Origin: Asterias rubens
Taxonomy: Eukaryota > Echinodermata > Asteroidea > Forcipulatida > Asteriidae
DNA length: 64,000 nt
Reading direction: 5' to 3'
Assembly (NCBI RefSeq): GCF_902459465.1
Contig: NC_047078.1
Coordinates: forward strand, 4,302,333 to 4,366,332
In this document: in pieces, positions 1 through 10,230 of the stretch
Numbering within the stretch: the first letter of the stretch is position 1
Layout of the letters: every line of letters begins with the position of its first letter
Program-made: the position numbers and the translations under genes
The notes under the pieces: model-generated
Databases searched by the model: none
Told to the model about the DNA's origin: nothing
Seen by the model: only the letters and a program-made list of their open reading frames with translations

Positions 1-616
1 GTCAAAACAATCGCGGTGCCAAGCTAGCCTGAGCCGAATCCAAAGCCAAAACCCAGTCGTTTCGAAAAGGGCCTATAATTATACCGACAGTGTTAAATGT
101 CTCCCTCTACGATGGCCACGCTACACTACAGAATCTCTGGGGGACAGAATCTTCCGTCTGCCACACCGACAAGAGCAAATTTAAAAAAGTTTCGAGTTCT
201 TCAATGAAAATATCGCAAAGGAATGACAATTAACAACAAATCCAGGAAAATGTGCTCAGCCTGAGTGTGTTATAATAATACGATCTTTTGGGAACTAATA
301 ATTTTGTTGACGTCACTGTTCTCTTCGCTGCATTTCGAAAACAACATTTTTTAACTTTCATTTTACAAAGAGGTTCACCTTTAGTAGTGTTTTGTTTTTA
401 CACAGACGAGCCCTTTTTGTTTACTAGCATTATGGATTCGCGTTTAACTTTGTAACCAGGGCTAAAACCTAAAAAGACAAAGTGCCAAATAATGTAAATA
501 AATACAATAAACAACAACGGGAAAAGTTTGTTATTATTATATTAATTAGTATAGGTAATTACAAATACCGGTATACGTTGTCCAGTGCCTCAAACGAAAG
601 AGACTACACGAAGTGC

Positions 617-920
617 TTAAAGGAATACTGTGCCTTGGATCGGACGAGTAAGTCTTTGAAAAGTGTTTGTTATGAAATGCAATGGTTAGATACATAACTT
701 AAAAGTAGAATGTAATGATCCACACAAACATGCCTCGAAATTGCACGGTTTTCCTTATAAGTTGCGAAGAAACACGATCGGCCATTTTTTTTTGTGGAGT
801 CAAAAGTTTGACTCATTAAAATGGCCGACCGTGTTAGTTCGTGTTAAATTTCTTTCCAACCATATGCATTTCATAACAAACGGTTTCAGACGCTTTTCAA
901 AGACCAACTCGACCGATCTG
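617..920 (+). mobile_element. Family B palindromic TTAA element (copy 1)
   Basis: Starts TTAAAGGAATACTGTGCC, with the characteristic central inverted pair around 780-830 (GGCCATTTTTTT... / AAAATGGCC). Its right end runs into a fragment of a different element (922-1047) instead of its own TTAA end, so it is truncated or chimeric. Confidence 0.65.
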
Positions 921-921
921 A

Positions 922-1047
922 CACTGGACACCTTTGGTAATTTGTCATAGACCAGTTATTCTCACTTGGTGTCTTCCCAACATGCATAGAAATATCACAA
1001 TCATGTGAAAACTTGGGCTGAATTGGTCATCGAAGTTGCAAGGTTGG
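922..1047 (-). mobile_element. Family A' fragment in the 3' flank of Ly6 gene A
   Basis: Starts with GACACTGGACACCTTTGGTA and runs through the subterminal block AATTGGTCATCGAAGTTGCA. It ends about 3-9 bp from the Ly6 gene A stop codon, so it would supply the start of that gene's 3' UTR. Confidence 0.6.
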
Positions 1048-1050
1048 GTG

Positions 1051-1394
1051 CTATATGATGTGATTAACAATAGTGGCCACTGGAAGGATTAGCAACAGCG
1101 ACATCATCGGTCTGAGACTGCCAACTCCTCCAAAGTATGGCGATGCCTCGGGTTTAATACTTTCAGCAGTAGCGTAGGTACTGCTGTAGTTACACCCATT
1201 CGTTTGGTTGCAGTAACACTGTGTACCTTGTATGGATTCGGCCACACTCTCTAACACAATACCATTAAGATCATATCCACTTCGGGCATCGCTTAAATGA
1301 TAGCAAGAGGCATTTGGTGGTGCGAGGACAGTGGCCCAAGACAGGCAACTCTTTATCTCGCCAACCTGTGTAGTAGTTCGAACGGCCAAAATAC
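1051..1394 (-). CDS. Ly6/uPAR-like GPI-anchored protein A, exon 3 (C-terminal half)
   Basis: Last coding exon of a three-exon gene spanning 1051-3358 (protein 185 aa). The acceptor is a pyrimidine tract ending in TTGCAG. The exon enters in phase 1 and ends at TAG (1051-1053). It encodes residues 73-185, with cysteines at 88, 102, 131, 133 and 139 and the family's C-terminal signature CNQTNGCN. With five cysteines in exon 2 this gives the ten-cysteine three-finger (Ly6/uPAR) set. Asn99, Asn134 and Asn140 are N-glycosylation sequons. The last ~22 residues are hydrophobic after a small-residue stretch, as in GPI-attachment signals. Family knowledge: such proteins are extracellular, membrane-tethered ligands, receptors or modulators. 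The specific partner is unknown. The gene at 9400-11314 is a clear paralogue. Repeat DNA begins within about ten bases after the stop. Confidence 0.82.
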
Positions 1395-1754
1395 CTGCAA
1401 CAATAAACGTATAGGAAAATACAACCTGTGATTGCAAACTGCTTTACCAACCAAAAGGATAAATTAATATAAATGTACAAAATAGTAAGTGGCCTGAAGT
1501 CTTGACCTGGGCCCAACTTCATAAAGCCGTGTCAGTGTTGTCACAAATAGATACCAAGAGAATCAATTTAACACCCAAGTTTTTGCAGTGTAGGTGGCAG
1601 CCGACTTTCAGGCAAATATCTATTGATTAACGTAGCTAGTTCTGAGCATGCGCATATTGCCTGGATTTACCTTGAGAGTCTGCTGCCACCTAGCGTCTCA
1701 AAGGTCCTCTATTATAATCACACTGGATTTCAAGCTAGTGTTCATCACACATAC
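1395..1754 (-). other. Intron 2 of Ly6/uPAR-like gene A
   Basis: Phase-1 intron with donor G|GTATGTG and acceptor TTGCAG|GT. It carries a diverged palindromic family-G repeat (about 1591-1706). No coding signal was seen. Confidence 0.7.
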
Positions 1755-1913
1755 CTTGCTGAGCCAATGCCACAATTCCTTGAAATGACATACAGTAAGT
1801 TTTGTAGCCTTCCACCAAGACGCACTCATCTAATTTAGAATGCTCGGTGAGGGCGCTACAGTTTGGGCCGGTGTCATCAAAGTCGTTACAATAGTAACAC
1901 TCCAATGCCATAC
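1755..1913 (-). CDS. Ly6/uPAR-like GPI-anchored protein A, exon 2 (N-terminal three-finger half)
   Basis: Internal exon of 159 nt encoding residues 20-71, phase 1 at both ends. The acceptor is TTGTAATAG and the donor G|GTATGTG. No in-frame stop. It opens ALECYYCND, the typical start of a mature Ly6/uPAR domain (C-x2-C), followed by cysteines at residues 37, 49 and 59. Phase 1-1 matches exon 2 of the paralogue at 10231-10377, which opens ALKCYQCDD. Overlapping plus-strand ORFs in this stretch look like chance ORFs. Confidence 0.82.
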
Positions 1914-2094
1914 CTATTACAAGACGAAAAACACAACCCCCAAAGCTAGAGTTACTAACAAAACCATTGACAAGATAGGGAGACCACTAACATACACTGA
2001 AAAATGTTACAGAATTGGTAAGAAACAAAAATCGTGAAGATCACAGATTTACATGAAGCTCACATGGTCTTATGATGATGCTAGTGAAGACATT

Positions 2095-2547
2095 CCTTGA
2101 AATACTTCTGTCTGAAATGTCTGAATTTGATGAGAAATAAATAATCTAACTTCGCGTTTGGAGTTTATCGCTCAGTGAGCGTTTTATTCATTTTCATTTT
2201 GGCATCAATGCAATGCAAAATTTCAATCGGTTTTTCACTATTCTCTCGTTACCTAGACTTGTGGACAAGTCGTTAAATCGGCCCCACGCGCTGAGATAGT
2301 GGTCTCGCGAGATCACTGCTCTCGCGCGAACTGATGGCTCCCCGATTTCGACTCCTCATTAATAACTATCTCAGCGCGTGGGGCCGATTTAACGACTTGT
2401 CCACAAGTCTACTCGTTACCCAGATGGCCGATCGATCTCAAACTTCTACAGGTTTGTCCGTCTATGTATATGGTGGGTTACATAAAGTGCTTACACTGCC
2501 GACAACTGTTTTATTAGCAAAAACCCATTCTGTAACGTTCCTTTAAG
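2095..2547 (+). mobile_element. Family Q element (copy 1), interrupted
   Basis: Shares CTGTCTGAAAT..., a GCTCAGTGAGCG palindrome and the end block CAACTGTT.TATTAGCAAAAA with the copy at 44234-44503. It ends at TTAA (2544-2547). It is split by the nested insert at 2254-2411. Confidence 0.7.
2254..2411. mobile_element. Mutator-like palindromic MITE nested in a family Q element
   Basis: A 158-bp insert with a perfect ~47-bp terminal inverted repeat beginning TAGACTTGTGGACAAGTCGT, flanked by the 9-bp direct repeat CTCGTTACC (2245-2253 and 2412-2420). The uninterrupted relative at 44372-44386 lacks insert and duplication. Nine-bp duplications are typical of Mutator-like elements. It has no coding capacity. 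A partial end with the same sequence lies at 49667-49690. Confidence 0.85.
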
Positions 2548-2571
2548 AGATTGACAAAATGGGGCCTACTA

Positions 2572-2717
2572 ATAGGAGACTTTCCAACGCTAGGTGGCAG
2601 CAGACATACCGGGTAAATTTCCATTGTTTACGTAGTTCTGAACATGCGCATAATTCTGAGAACAATGGATTTACCCGGTAAGTCTGCTGCCCTCTATCGT
2701 CCCAGAAAGTCTCCCAT
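2572..2717 (+). mobile_element. Family G palindromic element (copy 1)
   Basis: Inverted arms GGTGGCAGCAGAC / GTCTGCTGCC, with inner arms GGTAAATTTCCATTGTT / AACAATGGATTTACC. The outer ends are GGAGACTTT / AAAGTCTCC. A near-identical copy in the opposite orientation is at 39916-40063. Confidence 0.8.
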
Positions 2718-2949
2718 TGAAGGTATTTTGAAAAACTTGCAGGATAACTTCTTATTATTTTTTCAAAGATTAATTTCACATTTTTTAGTCCTAATTGGTC
2801 TGACTTATTGATTTACTGTTGATTCTCCAATGCATTATTAGTAATTTCACTTGTGAATTTTTAACAATAGAAAGTACAGACATTACTAATAAAACAACCA
2901 GGAAGGAGAAAATTGAAAGACGGAAAGAAAATGAATGAATAGACATTGG

Positions 2950-3180
2950 TATTTCCTTGAAGTATAGATGATGTGACCTGTGACATCACATGTTTACAAA
3001 AGAGCCACACAGAGCTTGGACTTCCTGCAGGCACGATTTGTACACAGCTCAATGGAAGAAAACATAAAATCTTAGATTTTATGGAGATTGCACAAAGTCT
3101 AACTCTTATCAACTTTTGATATGATGAAAGGGGCACATCTCAAAACTTGTCCAGCTTTCACAACTCTTGGTTTTGTGTTG
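2950..3180 (+). repeat. Dispersed repeat, inverted relative to 49440-49650
   Basis: Shares AAAAGAGCCACA, CTTCCTGCAGGCACGATTTG, ATAAAATCTTA and ACTTGTCCAGCTTT with the reverse complement of 49440-49650. Confidence 0.65.
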
Positions 3181-3303
3181 AAATTAGGATACACAATTTT
3201 AACTTTCCCATATGACCAGTGTAGTATCTTGCCTGCCAGAATACTCAAAGAATGTACAAGGTCACACTTATTTTAAACAAAGTTCACATGGTCTTTAGCT
3301 TAC

Positions 3304-3358
3304 CTTTCAATGTAGATAAAGCTATGATGCAGAAAGCTACATGCAGCAACTTTACCAT
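3304..3358 (-). CDS. Ly6/uPAR-like GPI-anchored protein A, exon 1 (signal peptide)
   Basis: Start exon of 55 nt: 18 codons plus one base, ending AAA G|GTAAGC (strong donor, phase 1). It reads MVKLLHVAFCIIALSTLKG across the junction, a short basic N-terminus and hydrophobic core as in a secretion signal. Phase and sequence style match the start exon of the paralogue at 11269-11314 (MTRLIFVLVVLSISKG). Joining it to the exon at 1755-1913 keeps the frame open. The link over the 1.4-kb intron is inferred from phase and from the paralogue's structure. Confidence 0.75.
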
Positions 3359-3514
3359 TCCTGAAACCAGACATACAAATAAAATAATATCAAAATAGCT
3401 ATAATAGTAACAAGAATAAGAATCAAGAATGTAATATGATAATAGGCCTACACAAATACACACAAAACTAAAAAATGAAAACCACAAAGTTGAAAGTATG
3501 TAGACCTATTTCCT

Positions 3515-3906
3515 TTAAAGGCAGTGGACACAATTGGTAATTACTCAAAATAATTATTAGCATAGAACCTTTCTTGGTGACGAGTAATGGGGAGAGGTTG
3601 ATGGTATAAAACATTGTGAGAAACGGCTCCCTCTGAAGTGCCATAGTTTTCGAGAAAGAAGTAATTTTCCACGAATTTGTTTGATTTCGAGACCTCAGAT
3701 TTAGATCTTGAGGTCTCGAAATCAACCATCTAAACGCACACAACCTCGTGTGACCGGGGTGTTTTTTCTTTCATTATTATCTCGCAACTTCGATGACCGA
3801 TTGAGCTCAAATTTTCACAGGTTTGTTATTTTAAGCATATGTTGAGACACACCAACTGTGAAGGCTAGTCTTTGACAATTACAAATAGTGTCCACTGCGC
3901 CTTTAA
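3515..3906 (+). mobile_element. Family A TTAA element (copy 1)
   Basis: TTAA AGGCAGTGGACAC at the left, mirrored at the right end. Central hairpin GATTTCGAGACCTCA / TGAGGTCTCGAAATC. About 390 bp, no ORF of note. Its right TTAA is shared with the family B element that follows. Confidence 0.85.
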
Positions 3907-4283
3907 AGGAACACGTTGCCCTGGATCGGTCGAGTTGGTCTTTGAAAAGCGTTTGTAACCGTTTGTTATAAAATGCATATGGTGTGAAAGATATTTAAAA
4001 AGTAGAATACAATGGTCCATACACATTTGCCTCGAAGTTGCGTGGTTTTCCCTTTACTCTGCGAACTACGGTCGGCCATTTATGGGAGTCAAAAAGACTC
4101 CCATAAATGGGCGACCGTGTTTGTCGACGAGGTAACAGGAAAACCACGCAATTTTGAGTGATCCTTGTGTGAATCTTTATATTCTACTTTTAAAATATCT
4201 TTCCAATCATGCATTTTATAACAAACGGTTACAAACGCTTTTCAAAGACCAACTCGACCGATCCAAGGCAACGTGCTCCAAAA
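3903..4283 (+). mobile_element. Family B palindromic TTAA element (copy 2)
   Basis: Starts at the TTAA shared with the preceding family A element (TTAAAGGAACACGTTGCC). Long central inverted arms GGTCGGCCATTTATGGGAGT / mirror, around 4070-4120. It ends near GGCAACGTGCTCC without a clear second TTAA. Confidence 0.75.
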
Positions 4284-4471
4284 CAAGGCTAAAAGCCACT
4301 CTAGAAAACATAGCCATGGCTCTTTTTACACGGTATTTGACGCTTGAGAATATTAATAAAAAGTTTGAGTAACCTCGTTCCCCCGCTGTATATTTTACAA
4401 CACAGACTAGTCCGCTGTCTCAAGGGAGTTCCCCCCATCTCGTCCATAAACGGGCCTTAAGGGCCAATAAC

Positions 4472-4619
4472 ACTGCAGCGATAACGAAAACAACACTGAT
4501 CACGACGCAAAGAGAACGCATGCATACTATTGGTTGAATTGCTCCACGCAGAATACGCACACGCTCATTCAACCAATAGAATGCGTCGTGATCGTCATCG
4601 TTTTCGTTATCGCTGCAGT
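4472..4619. mobile_element. Palindromic MITE-like element
   Basis: Perfect 20-bp outer arms ACTGCAGCGATAACGAAAAC / mirror, then GATCACGACGCA and ACTATTGGTTGAAT arms in inverted order around a short loop. No second copy was recognised. Confidence 0.6.
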
Positions 4620-4748
4620 ATGACTCAGCCTTAAGTCTGCCGTGTAGATTTCATATTATTCACTACCTCCTGTAGACTAAGGGCAAAACAAAAAAGTACA
4701 TAAACTGGGCAAGAGTCTGTATAGTATTATGGTGTCGATTGACACACC

Positions 4749-4996
4749 TGGGCCCAATTTCATAGAGCTGCTAAGCACAAAAAATTGCTAAGCATGAATT
4801 TTCCTCCTAGATAAAAACAGGATCACCAGCCCAATTTTCATTTGTTGCATAGTGCTTGTTACTGGTATTCAGCTTTTGTTTGCTTATCCTGAAAATCACA
4901 TGGAAATAATTTGGTTGGTAAACCTGTTTTTTATCAAGGAAGAAATTTCATCCTAAGCAAATTTTTGTGCTTAGCAGCTCTATGAAATTGGGCCCT
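4749..4996. mobile_element. Family D element with GGGCCC ends (copy 1)
   Basis: Terminal inverted repeat GGGCCCAATTTCATAGAGCT and GCTAAGCAC..., about 248 bp. Further copies are at 7817-7994 and 14123-14306. Confidence 0.8.
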
Positions 4997-5857
4997 GACC
5001 CCACCGGGTAAATTTTCACGGGCCCGGCAGCCCTGGCATCATTGTGAAATACATTCTACATTTCCATAATATTGAAGACTGTTGCATTGTTTTCAGTTAG
5101 GTTTAATATCCCTCTCATGACTACCGCGAAAAGCACTTTCAGTTGTCAAAATTACAGGGTTGTTAAATAAAAAAATTGACTCTTTGCGCACTTGAATGAT
5201 TTAGGGAATTTTTATTTTCCTTTTTAAAATTTGTTGTCCTTCTGTGGATGTTTTCATCTGCTTAAATGTTGTAACAGTGTACAACATTATTATTATAATA
5301 AAAATGAGTTCAAACAATCAATAAATTTACAACTTACTGTTTTATGTCCCCGATCCAAACAAATTCGCAACTTAAAACAAACTTGGACAGAATCTCCCGT
5401 GGTGTTCGCTCTGACGACTAATGTCGGTGTTGTCCAGTGTACATCAACCCGTTGACATGAACAAAATCACGGCGTCTCTTTGTGGTTGCAAAGTACAAGA
5501 GACGGAACTAAAGTTTACATTACGTTCTTAATTTAGATTGAAAGAGATAGAAAACCAAGAACAATGATTATACTTTCCAGAGAGTGAAACACTTTCTAGT
5601 GTTTATTTTTGACCGAAATTGCGTCAATGAACCGAAACGGATTTTTGATTTGTACTTTGATAACTGGATATTCAATGCCTCATTGACGTAGGCCTACTAA
5701 AAGTTTGATTTCAAAAATAACAAACTCGCAAACCAAACCAAGCGAAGACCATACTATGCCATGAAGGAGGAACCCGACCTCGTTCACAGAGGTGGGACGA
5801 TATCACAACGCCACGGCTGCACCGCCACTGCTGGGTCACTGGCAGCGCGATTAATAA

Positions 5858-5960
5858 GGGAATCAATGTGTGGTGAAGAGGTATTTAACTAGTGGTTTAA
5901 TCCAAACGAGGTCTGGTTCTTGATAATTTTACCGAGACGAAGTATTTCTCATAAGATTTT
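5858..5960 (+). mobile_element. Family J half-element
   Basis: Contains GGGAATCAATGTGTGGTGAA, ACTAGTGGTTTAA and GGTTCTTGATAATTTTA, matching one arm of the palindrome at 7511-7674. Confidence 0.6.
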
Positions 5961-7121
5961 ACAACGACAGGTGACTTGTAGAATCTGCCTTGATGAGTCT
6001 ACGTTAATCCCCTTTCAAAAGAACCTTTGACCTCCCATTAATTTCACATGGGGATTCGCCATCAAATCCTATAAACATGTATACATCACTGATCTATATA
6101 AACTAGATATCAGTGGTAACCATATAAAACTACTATGCAGGTAGGCCATATATACAAACATTACAGTGTACACCGCAAGCATGTAGCTGACAAACAGTGG
6201 ACCAATCAAAACATGAACATGTTACTTCCGTCACTGTACGTTTATCCAATGAAATCATTGTATCCAATGAAGTCATTTTGGTCACGGTAGAACCGGCACA
6301 TGGCCTTATCTTTGAGGATAAAGACTGGGAACGAGTCTAAACCCCTCTTTGACCTGTACACGAGGGCGCCCTACTAAAATGACGTCAAGAGAGATCTATA
6401 GGGGTACTTGGGCTACCAGTCCCCCCCCCCCCGCCCGCACCTTCTTCATCTCAGGAAGAAATACATAATGTTCCGTAATAGGGAATGGATCATTGCACCA
6501 AGTCTCATTTTAAAGAGGAATACAAATGTCAAATTCAATTAATTTGTGCTTTTCCAGTAGATAGAGTCCTCATATGAGCGGGGAATTTGTTTTCTAACAC
6601 AAGTTTCTAATTTCACGTTAAAAGCACTGATTTGGGAATATAGCCGTTCTTTTTTAATATCTCCATAGGACTAGTCCTAAGTTAGAACTAGTCCTAACTC
6701 TATGTGAAATCGACCCCTGGATACATTGGTCATTCAACCAGTATCCAAACATGCATAAAATAGCAAACCTCAAGAGACTTCTTCAGAGTATCGGTTGATT
6801 TATTGGAAGAACAGCATACACTTATTTCTAACAAAACACAAGATATTTATTTTATATAGGGTAGAATAAAAATAATGTTAATTGTTTATAGCCATGAAAA
6901 TTATCGAGATTTACTTTAGCAGATTATCCATGAACTCTAAAAACCATTTGTAGTAAATTCAACACTTTTGTGGCTAACTGTTTTTGTCAACCGAGATTAG
7001 ATAACTATACGACATAAATCCAAAACAAAAACAGGTAGCCACAATATTTGTTACATTGTTACACACAAAATAGTGTTGGTTTTGTTGGACACAAAACAAA
7101 GGAAGGCTTTGCATTAATTAT

Positions 7122-7460
7122 AATTCATAAATACCTCAGACAGTTTCGCTATTCCTATTGGTGGAGAGCGCGTCACGTGGGTCGGTATAAACCTTTGTTT
7201 AAGACCGGTAAGAAGTGTTGAAACATGGGCGTGACACGCGAGCTTGCACCTGTTCTTATAAGACAGTTTCTTCATTCCTATTGGCCGAGAGCAACGGCTG
7301 AAACAATTGTGCCACATCACGCGATACGCGCGACGGCACAGCATTCCCTTATAAGGAGTTGTTTACCCGAGGGCGGCGGAGGGCGTTACCATTTCATAGC
7401 TGGAGGGGTGTTGTGTTGAAAGAAATCATTAAACAACTATAATTTTTGCATTTATTTTAC
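7122..7460 (+). mobile_element. Family K segment of a composite repeat, promoter-like
   Basis: Matches the reverse complement of 28905-29225 over most of its length. It contains two diverged internal copies of GACAGTTTC...ATTCCTATTGG, a CACGTG E-box, GTATAAAC and CTTATAAG. It is directly followed by the family J palindrome in both loci. Confidence 0.7.
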
Positions 7461-7510
7461 TTTTTGACCAAAAAGTGTTGATGTTTTTGACCGAAAAGGT
7501 ATTTAGGAAT

Positions 7511-7674
7511 GGGAATCAAAGTGTGTTGAATCGGTTTTCAACTAGTGGTTTAAGCCCGCCGAGGCCTGGTTCTTGATAATTCACCTCGACTTCGTCTCGA
7601 TAAAATTATCAAGAACCAGGCCTCGTTGGGATTAAACCACTAGTTGAAAACCTCTTCACCACACATTGAATCCC
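7511..7674. mobile_element. Family J palindromic element (full copy)
   Basis: Long imperfect palindrome with arms GGGAATCAA.GTGTG, ACTAGTGGTTTAA and GAGGCCTGGTTCTTGATAAT, with mirrors, around a short centre. One-arm copies occur at 5858-5960 and 28815-28900. Confidence 0.75.
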
Positions 7675-7816
7675 TTAATGAAAGTCTGCAGACAACTTGA
7701 ATTTTTGTTAAAACATGATTGTTAATACGCGGCTTCTTTATCAAAAAATATGGACAGCATTGTGGATGCGTTTTATATCGCATCAGTGGATAATATCAAT
7801 TCCTTGTTTACATGCT

Positions 7817-7994
7817 TGGGCCCAATTTCACAGAGTTACTTAAGCATACAAAATAGCTAAGCATACAACAATATGCTTACCAGAATAAGGTTACCAGCTA
7901 AAGTACCTTATCAAGTGTACAATTTGTGGATGGTATCCTGCTAATTTCTGCTCAGCAGACAATAATTGATGAGCAGCTCTATGAAATTGGGCCC
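7817..7994. mobile_element. Family D element with GGGCCC ends (copy 2)
   Basis: TTGGGCCCAATTTCACAGAG at the left, CTCTATGAAATTGGGCCC at the right. About 178 bp, shorter than copy 1. Confidence 0.75.
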
Positions 7995-8079
7995 GTTTTG
8001 GAAAATGAGCAAGATTACAAACTGGGAAAGCTGGAATTTCCGGTACATCTAAAAGTTATAGCAGTGCGCATGAACGACT

Positions 8080-8476
8080 TTAAAGGCAGTGGACACTATT
8101 GGTCATTACTCAAAATGTTTACCATAATAATCCTTTCTTGATTACAAGTAATTGGGAGAGATTGATAGTATAAAACATTGTGAGAAACAGCTCCCTCTGA
8201 TGTGACGTAGTTTTCGAGAAAGAAGTAATTTTCCACGAATTTGATTTCGAGACCTCAGATTTAGAAATTGAGGTCTCGAAATCAAGCATCTGAAAGCACA
8301 CAACTTTGTGTGACCATGGTGCGCCAAGGGCGTTTTTTCTTTCATTAAACATCTCGCAACTTCGAAGACCGATTGAGCTCAAATTTTCACAGGTTTGTTA
8401 TTGTATTCATATGCTGAGATACACTAACTGTGAAGACTAGTCGTTGACAAGTACCAATGGTGTCCAGTGTCTTTAA
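8080..8476 (+). mobile_element. Family A TTAA element (copy 2)
   Basis: TTAA-bounded, left end TTAAAGGCAGTGGACACTAT. The hairpin GATTTCGAGACCTCA / TGAGGTCTCGAAATC lies around 8244-8284. About 397 bp. Confidence 0.85.
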
Positions 8477-9059
8477 AGCATTATACATGTACACAATACA
8501 CAATCTGTATCCTCTTATATAGAATTTAACACGAAGTTTATCAAACTTCAATGGCGTATGGTCAAGTCCTAAAGGTGCACCCCACTCAATAAGTAGAAAA
8601 CAGAGTGCGAGATCATTATATTTTTTTGTGTAGGCCCTCAAAATCAAAAGACAGATTTAAGAGACCCCCCCCCCCAAAAAAAGGGATTCAGTGTAAAACA
8701 GTTTCCCAATTATTATCGCCTGGGGGTTGTTGACTTCCAACTTGATGTGTGTTGGATGATATTGGTCCCTAAAAGTTGTACACCTATTCACTAAGCAAAA
8801 TTTACGGACAGTTTTCAAGATTGATGCTTGGATTTGGAAAAATTACACTTGCACTGGTGTTTTGACTTGGAGTGGAATAACTTGATGGGCCCAGGGACGC
8901 TGCATACTAAATTTATCAGTAGATCAATGTTCAAGAGTAAATGAATAGTTGTTTCTTTAGTGTAAAAAGCTGTGAGACTTCAAAGAATTGTTGGTGTATT
9001 CTTGAGTATTTAGCATCTTACACTGTATGCTTAGGACCTTGCAAGTCATACGATGCAAC

Positions 9060-9260
9060 TTTTACAGCCAACTTGGAGGCAACCAACTGCAGTGCATGCT
9101 ACAGGACCACTTTGGTAGCACATGAGTAAATTTTCAAACAATGTCTTATTATTATCAACAAGAGAAGTACCCGAACAATGAAATGTATATGGCTTTTCTT
9201 CTTGGAGATTGCCTGTAACTGGTTGCCTGTAAATTGTCTCGTGTGACATGGCCCCTGGTA
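9060..9260 (+). repeat. Local repeat downstream of Ly6 gene B, related to 10470-10690
   Basis: Shares GCAACCAA.TGCAGTGCATGC, ACTTTGGTA, and ATGGCTTTTCTTCTTGGA with intron 1 of the same gene. Confidence 0.6.
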
Positions 9261-9399
9261 AAAATGCCTAACAATCACAACGCACAGATTTGGATGCAGG
9301 GCGTACAGACTTGGCCAGATGATCAACCTTCTTTTGACCTATAAGTAAAGGCGCCCTACTTGAGATCATGCATAAAGGTATTTACAGTGGGGTGAACCC

Positions 9400-9680
9400 C
9401 TAATTAATAAACTTCACTGCGGCGACCAGTGACGCAACGATCGACCACAGCGCCACCATCGGCCGCACGGAGCCATTGCAGCCATTATAATCATTGCAGA
9501 GACAAAGAGTTGCATTATCTTTTGTGACGTAGGTCTCCAGTTTCTGCTCAGTGCCGACGAGTATCCCATTCACTTCTGTCCGATTGAACGGTATACACTG
9601 TCGACCTTGCAGCTTGAGTTTGTCGATGTGTGAGCAGCTCTTCCTGCGCAGGCTTCGTTGAATTTCCAAAGCACCGGACA
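9400..9680 (-). CDS. Ly6/uPAR-like GPI-anchored protein B, exon 3 (C-terminal half)
   Basis: Last coding exon of a three-exon gene spanning 9400-11314 (protein 157 aa). The acceptor is a T-rich tract ending TTTTTTAG, phase 1. The stop is TAG at 9400-9402. It encodes residues 66-157 with cysteines at 80, 93, 124, 126 and 132 and the signature LCLCNDYNGCN. Asn97, Asn120 and Asn133 are sequons. The tail SVRPMVALWSIVASLVAAV is hydrophobic, GPI-signal-like and closely parallel to SLRPMMSLLLILPVATIV in gene A. Its role is presumably an extracellular three-finger protein. Its partner is unknown. Confidence 0.82.
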
Positions 9681-10230
9681 CTAAAAAATAAAAGAGACAG
9701 CTCTTATATAGCGCTATTCCAAAACATTAGCATTGCGCTTCACAATCAAACCAAAAACAACATTAGCAATAATGTACTAGAATAAATAGGTTTTGAGCGT
9801 TTGGAATCATCAACTTTTGGTGGTAATTGGTTCCAGAGAGACGACATGTTGAAGTCTTCTAATGAATATTTGAGTGAGCCCTTTCTCCAAACTCTTTTAT
9901 TTATAGGTAACCGTTTCTCAAAATGTGTTATACTTTCAACAGCTTTCCATTGCTCGTTACCAAGTAAGTTTAAATAAAATACTTGAATTGAATTCGAGAC
10001 CTCAGCTGAGGTCAAGCATGAAAAGTAAACAACTTGTGCGACAAGGATGCACTTGTTTTTTCTTCCATTATTCTCTCGCAACTCCGACGACCAATTGAGT
10101 TCAAAGTTTCACAGGTTTGTTATTTAATTGTGCATATGTTGGGATACACCTAGTGAGAAGACTGGTCTTTGACAATATTACCAAAGGTGCCCAGTGCCTG
10201 TAAGTACTGACCACGGTATTCATGGTTTAC
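9681..10230 (-). other. Intron 2 of Ly6/uPAR-like gene B
   Basis: Phase-1 intron with donor AAT G|GTAAAC and acceptor TTTTTTAG. It contains a truncated family-A type element (about 9985-10204) and, near 9695-9740, a short repeat with the word TATATAGCGC that also occurs near 11395 and 63820. Confidence 0.65.
9985..10204 (+). mobile_element. Family A fragment in Ly6 gene B intron 2
   Basis: Begins at the central hairpin (TTCGAGACCTCAGCTGAGGT) and runs to a degraded right end (GCCCAGTGCCTGTAAG). The left half is missing. Confidence 0.7.

Larger units (their letters stand above)
1914..3303 (-). other. Intron 1 of Ly6/uPAR-like gene A, repeat-filled
   Basis: About 1.4 kb between the signal-peptide exon and exon 2. 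It holds the family-Q element with its nested 158-bp palindromic insert, a family-G palindrome (2572-2717) and a repeat (about 2950-3180) with an inverted second copy near 49440-49650. No exon was seen. Confidence 0.7.
3359..9399. other. Intergenic region between the two Ly6/uPAR-like genes
   Basis: No exon was supported. It holds elements A (3515-3906, 8080-8476), B (3903-4283), D (4749-4996, 7817-7994), the palindrome 4472-4619 and the K/J composite (7122-7674). Between 5000 and 5850 and between 6000 and 7100 I see only AT-rich unique-looking DNA, a C homopolymer near 6421 and a fragment of family F (6640-6720). Confidence 0.6.

Noticed and set aside
3468..3743. ORFs recurring in many family A copies (peptides with DFETS.SKSEVSKSN)
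   Set aside because: They recur because the repeat recurs. They run through the hairpin, differ in frame and length between copies and have no initiation or domain evidence.
8941..9129. Cysteine-rich small ORF near Ly6 gene B that might be a third Ly6-type exon
   Set aside because: The cysteine spacing does not fit the family, splice sites are poor and the region is part of a repeat related to 10470-10690.
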